This document shows positions 31,151 through 37,211 of a stretch of 39,668 nt of DNA, piece by piece. Position numbers and translations under genes: made by a program. The stretch is from contig DAOUGI010000114.1 in assembly GCA_034429215.1 (NCBI GenBank), positions 1 to 39,668 of the forward strand, written 5' to 3'. Within the stretch, counting starts at the first letter, position 1; every line of letters starts with the position of its first letter. This DNA is from JAFGOG01 sp034429215 (GTDB lineage: Bacteria; Chloroflexota; Anaerolineae; JAAYZQ01). The notes below the pieces were generated by a model. It was given only the letters and a program-made list of their open reading frames with translations, had not been told where the DNA came from and ran no database searches.

Positions 31151-31951
31151 TTACAGAGAGGATTCATCTTCTTCCAGGTTTGGACCCGGGCCAACCCCAA
31201 CAGGGGCCGGCGCCGGGCGCGGGCCGAGCATGATCATTTCACTGGCTACGAGCTCGGTGCGAAAGTGCTTCCTGCCGTTGGGCTCTTCCCAACCGTAAGT
31301 GCGCAGCTCTCCTTCGACGTACACTCGGCGGCCTTTGGTCAGGTATTCGTTGCAGATCTCGGCCAGGTTGCCCCAGGCTACGACGCTAAACCATTCGGTC
31401 GAGTTGCGACGCTCGCCGCCGGCCGTCGTCCAGGTGCGGGTAGCAGCCACGTTAAAGGATGTGACGGCCTGTCCGCCGGGTGTGTAGCGCATCTCGGGAT
31501 CGCGTCCCATGTTGCCGATGATCATCACCCGGTTGAGACACAGGGGCATCTCTTCGCTCACCTGCGCCTGCGACGCCGGTAGAGGCTCGTCTGGCAGGAT
31601 CGGCTCGATGCCTTGCTCAGGGTTTCCCAGGAGGATCAGCTTGGTGGCGATGACCTCGGTCCGAAATTGGCGTTGCCCTTCGGCATCGTCCCAAGTTCGG
31701 GTCTGGAGGTGGCCTTCGACATAGACCCGCCGGTCTTGGCGCAGATTGGCGTTGGCTGCCTCGGCCAGGCTACCCCAGGCCACCACATTGAACCATTCAT
31801 TCGATTCCCGAGCCTGGCCCTCACTGGTGGTCCACCGCCGGTTGGTAGAGATGCTAAAGGTGGTAACCGGCTGGCCGTTGGACGTGTAGCGCATTTCAGG
31901 ATCCCGTCCCACGAACCCAATGAGCATTACTCTATTCATGCCCCTGGCCAT
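31151..31951 (-). CDS. ssb: Single-stranded DNA-binding protein with two OB folds
   Basis: A 266-residue SSB containing two full OB domains, against one in E. coli (178 residues). Domain 1 starts MNRVMLIGFVGRDPEMRYT (about 5-109) and domain 2 starts LNRVMIIGNMGRDPEMRYT (about 139-243). Aligned end to end they need no gap over 105 residues and share 59 identities by hand count (56%). A 30-residue linker (PILPDEPLPASQAQVSEE) joins them. Such a chain should work as a dimer giving four OB folds, as in Deinococcus/Thermus SSB. The C-terminal tip is EEDESSL, acidic but without the usual DDDIPF-type hydrophobic end. It lies between rpsF and rpsR, the normal place. ATG 31951 follows AGAGGAGC. Confidence 0.95.
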   Translation of the reverse strand: MARGMNRVMLIGFVGRDPEMRYTSNGQPVTTFSISTNRRWTTSEGQARESNEWFNVVAWGSLAEAANANLRQDRRVYVEGHLQTRTWDDAEGQRQFRTEVIATKLILLGNPEQGIEPILPDEPLPASQAQVSEEMPLCLNRVMIIGNMGRDPEMRYTPGGQAVTSFNVAATRTWTTAGGERRNSTEWFSVVAWGNLAEICNEYLTKGRRVYVEGELRTYGWEEPNGRKHFRTELVASEMIMLGPRPAPAPVGVGPGPNLEEDESSL

Positions 31952-32020
31952 TCGCTATTGCTCCTCTGTGCCCAAACCCAAACCCAGCTCGTGCCCGTTC
32001 ATTCCGGCTTGATTTTGTTG

Positions 32021-32323
32021 TTAATCCTTGTCCAAGCGCACGATCAGGTAACGCAGCACCTTTTCGTCCAGCTTGAGAACACGATCCATCTCCTTCAGGG
32101 CAAGCTGCGGTGCGCGGAAGGTCAAGATGATATCCTGGCTTTCCACCTGGCGCTTGATGGGATAAGTGAGACGCCGCTTTCCCCGGGAGTCTTCCTTGAT
32201 CATCTCGCCAGTCTCGCCTTTGTGGGTGGTCGCGATCAACTGGGCCATCTTTTCACGGATGGACGCCACGGCCTCTTCATCCGCCGTGGCGTCGATGATC
32301 AGATACAGCTCGTATTCACGCAT
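32021..32323 (-). CDS. rpsF: 30S ribosomal protein S6
   Basis: A 100-residue S6, normal length: MREYELYLIIDATADEEAV, GKRRLTYPIKRQVESQDIIL, LDEKVLRYLIVRLDKD. S6 binds 16S rRNA helix 22-23 as a complex with S18. It is first in the rpsF-ssb-rpsR-parvulin operon. ATG 32323 follows GGAAAGGAGG. The leader of about 90 b contains two hairpins with GCCGATG loops (32348-32369 and 32389-32408) that look like the S6:S18 target, so autoregulation by the S6:S18 complex is the likely control. Confidence 0.97.
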   Translation of the reverse strand: MREYELYLIIDATADEEAVASIREKMAQLIATTHKGETGEMIKEDSRGKRRLTYPIKRQVESQDIILTFRAPQLALKEMDRVLKLDEKVLRYLIVRLDKD

Positions 32324-32347
32324 GGTCTACCTCCTTTCCATGGGTTT

Positions 32348-32408
32348 GCTTGTGACATCGGCCACAAGCGAAAAGGAAAAGGACGATGGACAAGCCATCG
32401 GCCTTGTC
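32348..32408 (-). promoter_or_regulatory. Candidate S6:S18 autoregulatory leader, tandem hairpins
   Basis: Read on the minus strand, hairpin I is GACAAG (32408-32403), loop GCCGATGG, CTTGTC (32394-32389). Hairpin II is GCTTGTG (32369-32363), loop GCCGATGT, CACAAGC (32354-32348), ten bases before the SD site of rpsF. The loops share seven bases and resemble the CCGATGG of 16S rRNA helix 22, which S6:S18 contacts. CGATGG (32400-32395) can alternatively pair with CCATCG (32389-32384), which would hide the first loop. Confidence 0.65.
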
Positions 32409-32421
32409 AACAGCGCCCGCA

Positions 32422-32450
32422 ACTATAGCATAATCGCCCTTTTTGTGCAA
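32422..32450 (-). promoter_or_regulatory. Sigma70-type promoter for the rpsF operon
   Basis: Minus strand TTGCAC (32450-32445), 17 b, TATAGT (32427-32422). The expected start near 32415 places both leader hairpins in the mRNA. Confidence 0.8.
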
Positions 32451-32483
32451 ACGGGCAGGGGGGCAAGGCTTGCGTGTTTGCCA

Positions 32484-33587
32484 TCAATGGGGCGGCGAGA
32501 AGCGGATGTGGATCACGTCGCCATCGTGGACGACATATTCACGCCCCTGCAGGTGAAGCAGGCCGCGCTCGCGGGCGGCGTTGAAATCGCCGGCAGCGGT
32601 CAGATCGGGGTAGGACACCACCTCGGCGCAGACAAAGCCCTGCTGCATGTCGGTGTGGATCTTGCCGGCTGCCTCGATCACGGTCTCTCCCCGCTTCAGG
32701 GTCCAGGCCCGGACGACGTTGACGCCGGTGGCGGTGAAGAAGGTGATCAGGTCCAAAAGGCGGTAGCCGGCATGGACCAACCGCTCCAGGCCGGGCGCCT
32801 CCAGGCCAAGCTCCGCCCGGTACTCGGCGGCCTCTTCGGGTGTCCAGTCGGCCAGGTCGGCCTCTAGCTGGGCGCAGATCACCACCGCCTGGGCGCCCTC
32901 CTTCGCTGCCCGCTCGATCACCGTGGCAGCCAGCGGGCCGCCGCCGGGCAGGCTGTTCTCGCCGACGTTGGCCACGTACAGCCGGGGCTTGGCGGTCAGC
33001 AGGGGCAGCGGCTGCAGCAGCTCGGCTTCGTGGGGGGACAGCGGGAACTCGCCGGCCGTGCGCCCCGTTTGCAGGTGGGCCTTGAGCCGCGCCAGCAGGT
33101 CCAGCTCGGCGGCGTAGACTTTGGGCTGGGCTTTGGCCGAGGAGTGGACCTTTTCTTCGCGGCGCTCCACGGTGGACAGGTCGGCCAGGATCAGCTCCAG
33201 GTCGATCACCTCGCAGTCGGATACCGGATCGAGGTCGGCAGTGACGTGGGCCACGTCGGGGTCCTCGAAACAGCGGACGACCAGGGCGATGGCGTCGACG
33301 TTGCGGATGTGTCCCAGGAACTGGTTGCCCAGCCCTTCGCCCTCGTGGGCGCCTTTCACCAGCCCGGCGATGTCGACAAACTCGACGACAGTGGGCTTGA
33401 CCTCCTTGGGCCGGACGATGGCTGCTACCCGGTCCAGGCGGGGATCGGGCACGGCGACCACGCCGACGTTGGGCTCGATGGTGGTGAACGGATAGCTGGC
33501 CACCGCCGCGCCGGCCTTGGTCAGCGCGTTGAACAGGGTGCTCTTGCCCACGTTGGGCAGACCGACAATGCCGATTTGCAGACTCAT
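32484..33587 (-). CDS. ychF: Ribosome-binding ATPase YchF
   Basis: A 367-residue Obg-family P-loop protein, normal length; it prefers ATP to GTP and binds ribosomes. G1 is GLPNVGKST (9-17), G2 region SYPFTTIEPN, G3 DIAGLVKGAHEGEGLGNQFL, and the NKxD position reads NVGE, the change that gives ATP specificity. The C-terminal TGS-like domain is present (LITFFTATGVNVVRAWTLKR; HTDMQQGFVCAEVV). ATG 33587 follows GAGGGGGAT. It is a single gene with its own promoter at 33615-33643, upstream of the rpsF operon on the same strand. Confidence 0.97.
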   Translation of the reverse strand: MSLQIGIVGLPNVGKSTLFNALTKAGAAVASYPFTTIEPNVGVVAVPDPRLDRVAAIVRPKEVKPTVVEFVDIAGLVKGAHEGEGLGNQFLGHIRNVDAIALVVRCFEDPDVAHVTADLDPVSDCEVIDLELILADLSTVERREEKVHSSAKAQPKVYAAELDLLARLKAHLQTGRTAGEFPLSPHEAELLQPLPLLTAKPRLYVANVGENSLPGGGPLAATVIERAAKEGAQAVVICAQLEADLADWTPEEAAEYRAELGLEAPGLERLVHAGYRLLDLITFFTATGVNVVRAWTLKRGETVIEAAGKIHTDMQQGFVCAEVVSYPDLTAAGDFNAARERGLLHLQGREYVVHDGDVIHIRFSPPH

Positions 33588-33614
33588 GAGCTATCCCCCT
33601 CACTGCTTTTGACT

Positions 33615-33643
33615 ATTATAGCACCAAATGAGCCTGGAGGCAA
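33615..33643 (-). promoter_or_regulatory. Sigma70-type promoter for ychF
   Basis: Minus strand TTGCCT (33643-33638), 17 b, TATAAT (33620-33615). Confidence 0.85.
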
Positions 33644-33648
33644 GGCAC

Positions 33649-33677
33649 TTGCGCAAAACGTCAGTCTGTGGCAGAAT
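33649..33677 (+). promoter_or_regulatory. Possible weak promoter for the URO-D/GNAT pair
   Basis: TTGCGC (33649-33654), 17 b, CAGAAT (33672-33677): four of six -10 bases match. It diverges from the ychF promoter. Confidence 0.35.
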
Positions 33678-33683
33678 GGAGAT

Positions 33684-33716
33684 GGATTTTTGATTTTGGA
33701 TTTTGGATTTTGGATT
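33684..33716 (+). repeat. Short tandem repeat of GATTTTGG
   Basis: An AT-rich run of about three GATTTTGG units plus an imperfect one, between the possible promoter and the URO-D gene. It stands out from the GC-rich surroundings; role unknown. Confidence 0.7.
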
Positions 33717-33767
33717 GCCAAAAGACCTCAAGGGTTTCATCCTTTGATGGGATAGGGGGAGGGAGCC

Positions 33768-34751
33768 ATGAAGATGACAAAGCGGGAGCGGTTGGAGGCG
33801 ACGATCCGGGGGGAGGCTGCCGACCGGCCGCCGGTGGCGCTGTGGCGCCACTTTCCGGGCGACGACCAGGATCCGGCGGAGCTGGCGGCTTCGACGGTGG
33901 CTTTTCAGCGCCAGTACGATTTCGATTTCGTCAAGGTGACGCCCGCCAGCAGCTTTTGCGTCCGCGACTGGGGCGCCGAGGACCGCTGGATCGGCAACGA
34001 GGAAGGGACGCGGCAGTATACGCAGCGCCCGGTTGTCAGGCCGGAGGATTGGCGCGCGCTTCAGCCGCTCGATCCGGAGTGGGGGGCGCTCGGCGCGCAG
34101 CTCCGCTGCCTGGAGCTGATCCACGAGGCACTGGGCGACGAGGCGCCGTTCATCCAGACGATCTTTAACCCGCTGACGCAGGCCAAGAATCTGGCCGGCC
34201 AGCAGGTGATGCTGGCCCACCTCCGCCAGGCGCCCGACGCGGTGCGGGCAGGGCTGGCGATCATTGCCGAGAGCACGATGCGCTTTATCGAGGCGGCGCG
34301 GCAGCGGGGCATTGCCGGCATCTTTTGGGCGGCGCAGCACGCCAGCTACGAGCTGCTGTCGGAGGCCGAATACCAGGAGTTTGGGGTTTCTTTCGACCGG
34401 CACCTGCTGGAAGCCGCCGATGGCCTGTGGCTCAATGTGCTACACCTGCACGGCGAGCGGGTGATGTTCGACCTGCTGGCCGATTACCCGGTGCACGTGG
34501 TCAACTGGCATGACCGGGAGACGCCGCCGACGCTCGGTGAGGGGCAGGCGCGGGTGAAGGGGGCGGTGCTTGGCGGGCTGCGCCAGTGGGAGACGATGGT
34601 GCGCGGCAGCCCGGCCGACGTGCGCCGCGAGGCGATCGATGCGATCCGGCAGACGGGCGGGCGGCGGTTTATCCTGGGCACCGGCTGCGTGACGCCGATC
34701 ACCACACCGTGGGCCAACCTCCGCGCGGCGCGGGCGGTGGTGGAGGAATGA
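33768..34751 (+). CDS. URO-D-family protein (not HemE)
   Basis: A 327-residue TIM-barrel protein of the uroporphyrinogen decarboxylase superfamily: TKRERLEATIRGEAADRPPV at the N-terminus, YDFDFVKVTP, LHLHGERVMFDLLADYPVH, and a C-terminal GRRFILGTGCVTPITTP. True HemE begins with an RQAGRYM-type motif, absent here, so it is not the haem enzyme. Related members are corrinoid or thiol methyltransferases (MtaA/CmuA-like), usually with a His/Cys zinc site; HLHG and GTGC may be relevant but the assignment is open. ATG 33768 follows GGGGGAGGGAG. Its stop overlaps the GNAT start (ATGA). Confidence 0.82.
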   Translation: MKMTKRERLEATIRGEAADRPPVALWRHFPGDDQDPAELAASTVAFQRQYDFDFVKVTPASSFCVRDWGAEDRWIGNEEGTRQYTQRPVVRPEDWRALQPLDPEWGALGAQLRCLELIHEALGDEAPFIQTIFNPLTQAKNLAGQQVMLAHLRQAPDAVRAGLAIIAESTMRFIEAARQRGIAGIFWAAQHASYELLSEAEYQEFGVSFDRHLLEAADGLWLNVLHLHGERVMFDLLADYPVHVVNWHDRETPPTLGEGQARVKGAVLGGLRQWETMVRGSPADVRREAIDAIRQTGGRRFILGTGCVTPITTPWANLRAARAVVEE

Positions 34752-35326
34752 CCGACGGAATGGAATTTTACCCTGCCGGCGCGCCCGTGCCGGAAGAAAG
34801 GCGAACCGGCCGCCTGTACCTCCGTCCCCTGCGGGCGACTGATGTGGAGCTGGATTACGACGCGGTCATGTCGAGCGCCGAGATGCTGCGCCACTGGGGT
34901 CAGGGCCATTGGCCGGCCGACGATTTCACCCTGGCGGAGAACCTCGCCGACCTGCAACAGCACGAGCAGGAGCATGTCGAGCGGAAGGCGTTTACGTTTA
35001 CCGTCCTGGACCCACAAGGAACACGATGCCTGGGATGTGTCTACATCGTGCCCTTGCGGCCAGAGGAGATTCCGCTGTGCCAGGATGCCGCTTATGCCGC
35101 TGACGTTAGATTTTGGGTGCGCAAGTCCGAGCTGACCAATGCCCTCGACCGGCACTTGTTAGCGACCTTGCGCGACTGGTTCCGCGACGAGTGGGCTTTT
35201 GACCGTGTCCTGTTCACCGTTGTCCGGCAGGAGACACGCCAGGCCGCCCTGCTCGAAGCGGCGGGCCTGGAACGGCGTTTGGCCGGCGCATTGGGGGATG
35301 GGCGCCTGTGTTGGGTGTTTGGCTAG
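34748..35326 (+). CDS. GNAT-family N-acetyltransferase
   Basis: A 192-residue protein with a GNAT pattern: RLYLRPLRATDVELDYDAV at the start, FTFTVLDPQGTRCLGCVYIV in the middle, VRFWVRKSELTNALDRHLLATL (acetyl-CoA helix region) and a final RVLFTVV...QAALLEAAGLE. The classical Q/RxxGxG/A loop is not clean, so substrate and even activity are uncertain. ATG 34748 overlaps the URO-D stop by four bases and is much better supported than the longer frame starting at 34586. It probably works with, or is simply co-expressed with, the URO-D protein. Confidence 0.75.
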   Translation: MTDGMEFYPAGAPVPEERRTGRLYLRPLRATDVELDYDAVMSSAEMLRHWGQGHWPADDFTLAENLADLQQHEQEHVERKAFTFTVLDPQGTRCLGCVYIVPLRPEEIPLCQDAAYAADVRFWVRKSELTNALDRHLLATLRDWFRDEWAFDRVLFTVVRQETRQAALLEAAGLERRLAGALGDGRLCWVFG

Positions 35327-35344
35327 ACCCACAGGACGGCGATC

Positions 35345-35373
35345 TTGACTGTTTGTTCAAGTCGCGCTATAAT
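35345..35373 (+). promoter_or_regulatory. Sigma70-type promoter for the membrane protein gene
   Basis: TTGACT (35345-35350), 17 b, TATAAT (35368-35373), beginning 18 b after the GNAT stop, so the next gene is an independent unit. Confidence 0.85.
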
Positions 35374-35380
35374 AAGTCGT

Positions 35381-35461
35381 CAGGTGATGAGCCTGGCCCC
35401 GGCAGCATTGATTGGCCGGGCCGGTAGTCCTGGCGGATGAACCCCTCCGTTGGGCCGCCAG
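35381..35461 (+). promoter_or_regulatory. Structured 5' leader, three consecutive hairpins
   Basis: The leader of about 105 b contains CAGG/CCTG (35381-35395), GGCCCCGGC with GCCGGGCC (35395-35403 with 35415-35422, one bulge), and CTGGCGG with CCGCCAG (35430-35436 with 35455-35461). AGGG before ATG 35486 is free. I could not match it to a riboswitch class that I know. Confidence 0.5.
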
Positions 35462-35485
35462 AACCCAAACTGACAGGGTACGAAT

Positions 35486-37120
35486 ATGCCAAAGATTCTC
35501 TCAAACCGGCAGTTCAGATGGGCAGCCATTGCCGTCGCTATCGTTGTACTGGTGTTTTTGGCAGTCAACATCCTGCTCATTGGAGGAGACGCGTTTGTCA
35601 TCGGCTTCAATAGCATCCTGAATCCTCCCCTGGCGATCATCATCACCATATTGGCTGCCATTGCCTGGCACCGGATGCGCGCAGAAGGACGCCGCCGCTT
35701 TCTCTGGCTAGGAATGCTCATCGGGTGGGCGCTGTGGGCTCTGGCCGAGACGGTGTGGGCAATCTATACCATTCAGGGCCAGGAGATACCGTACCCTTCC
35801 GTGGCCGATTTCTTCTGGCTGCTTGGTTATATCCCCATGGGCATCGGGCTGGTCGCCCGGGTGCTGACGATGCCCGCCAAGCCAACCCGCTCCCAGAATA
35901 TGATTATCCTGGGAGTTTCTGCGGCCACGATCATTATTGCCGGGGTCCTGGTATTCCGGCCCATCTTTCAGAGCTTTGATCCGGAACGGTTGGTCGAGAG
36001 CATCCTCAATATCACCTATCCGCTTGCCGATCTTTTCCTGTTGATTGTCGTCTGGCGCCTGTTTTTTACCTACGAGGGTGGGGATTCGGGATTTGTTTGG
36101 AGGTTGTTGACCGTTGGCTTTGTCTTGATGACGGTCTCGGATTTTATCTATACATACACTACCTGGCAGGAAGTGTACTATCCCGATTCGAAGGTAAATG
36201 TGCTCAGTTGGCTGCTGGTGGATTTTCCCTATACCCTTTCCTACCTGGCATGGTTCCTTGGCATCCTTGCTTTGCTCATCGTGCAGCATAAACGACTTCC
36301 CATCGAGGCTGTCGTCCAGTCCAAGATGGTGCCAAGGTATGGCCACGTCCTGGTCTATACCAAGAACGACGATACGGTGATCGAAGTTAGCCCCAACTTT
36401 CCTCTTTTCGGCGCCGGCAGGATGGCAGGGAAATCACTGGCAGAGGTATTGCCCATATCTGAACAGGTGGGGCGGTCTATTTGCGAAAGGATCCGGGCCG
36501 AAGGGAAAGTGGCCGACCTGCCGATCCAGGTCGTGGACCGTTCCGGCGTTTCGAGCGAGGCCCGGCTGAGTGGGGTGGCGGTTACCAACCTTCAGCAAGA
36601 GTACACGGGGGCCGATTTCTTGCTGCGCATCCCCACTGAAGACGACTCGTTTGACCAAGCCCTAAGCCAAGAGGCCAAGGGGATGGTGAGACACGTGCTG
36701 AACCAAAGCGGCAGCAACTATCAAGCCGAGGTCCGGCAGTTTCTTGCGGATTACCACATTCCTTACATAAAATCCTTGCTCGATGTAGCTTCCAGCCGCG
36801 GTGGGGCGACGATGTCTCAGGCGTTTGTCGACGAGCTGCAGGAGGCCGCAAGAAAACGCGGTTGGCCGATGCGATTCAACGCTCAAACGGTGCTGGATAG
36901 CAGCGATTATCCCCTCGAGGTGCTGCGAGAAGCGCTGCCTGTTCTGGTCGAAACGGCCAAAAGGTTTATCGCCAACGTGACGGGCCCGGCGTTCGTCGAG
37001 GCTCAGATCAAGGAACAGAGCCTGCGGTTTAGCGAAGCCGTTCATGCAGAAGCCGCGTTCTATCGGAAACCAGAGAGCGAAATAAGGTTTGCCGATAACC
37101 GCCAACACAGGGCCGTCTAG
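35486..37120 (+). CDS. Multi-pass membrane protein with cytoplasmic sensor-like domain, family unknown
   Basis: A 544-residue protein. Residues about 12-275 hold roughly eight hydrophobic helices (WAAIAVAIVVLVFLAVNILL; LAIIITILAAIAW; WLGMLIGWALWALAETVW; MIILGVSAATIIIAGVLVF; LADLFLLIVVWRLFF; LLTVGFVLMTVSDFIYTY; LSYLAWFLGILALLIV). Then comes a region that could be PAS-like (GHVLVYTKNDDTVIEVSPNF; AGKSLAEVLPI) and a helical C-terminus. I see no histidine kinase, GGDEF or EAL motif. The membrane part resembles the sensory domains placed before signalling modules in Chloroflexota, with the output missing or unfamiliar. ATG 35486 follows AGGG by eight bases. It is single-gene, behind a structured leader. 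Confidence 0.75.
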   Translation: MPKILSNRQFRWAAIAVAIVVLVFLAVNILLIGGDAFVIGFNSILNPPLAIIITILAAIAWHRMRAEGRRRFLWLGMLIGWALWALAETVWAIYTIQGQEIPYPSVADFFWLLGYIPMGIGLVARVLTMPAKPTRSQNMIILGVSAATIIIAGVLVFRPIFQSFDPERLVESILNITYPLADLFLLIVVWRLFFTYEGGDSGFVWRLLTVGFVLMTVSDFIYTYTTWQEVYYPDSKVNVLSWLLVDFPYTLSYLAWFLGILALLIVQHKRLPIEAVVQSKMVPRYGHVLVYTKNDDTVIEVSPNFPLFGAGRMAGKSLAEVLPISEQVGRSICERIRAEGKVADLPIQVVDRSGVSSEARLSGVAVTNLQQEYTGADFLLRIPTEDDSFDQALSQEAKGMVRHVLNQSGSNYQAEVRQFLADYHIPYIKSLLDVASSRGGATMSQAFVDELQEAARKRGWPMRFNAQTVLDSSDYPLEVLREALPVLVETAKRFIANVTGPAFVEAQIKEQSLRFSEAVHAEAAFYRKPESEIRFADNRQHRAV

Positions 37121-37148
37121 CGCCGGGCTCAACCAGGCCCCCGGCGCT
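37119..37148. terminator. Hairpin after the membrane protein gene
   Basis: AGCGCCGGG (37119-37127) pairs with CCCGGCGCT (37140-37148), starting within the stop codon. There is no T-run on the plus strand, so termination may need Rho or the stem only protects mRNA. A T6 run on the minus strand (complement of the A-run 37165-37170) may end GH35 transcription. Confidence 0.45.
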
Positions 37149-37211
37149 GCGCGCGGCGCTGAGGGAAAAAACCAGGCCGGCCGGGCTGCCCAGGGCAGCA
37201 TGCTTGACAGC

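Noticed and set aside
32539..33603. 354-codon Arg-rich frame overlapping ychF
   Set aside because: Alternate frame of ychF on the same strand; repetitive Arg/Gly/Pro composition and no family signature.
33600..34403. 267-codon open frame on the minus strand
   Set aside because: Antisense to the URO-D gene and running into the ychF promoter; Arg/Pro-rich composition typical of a shadow frame.
35381..35461. c-di-GMP (GEMM) or SAM riboswitch in the leader
   Set aside because: The conserved core bases of those classes, as I remember them, are not present; kept only as an unclassified structured leader.
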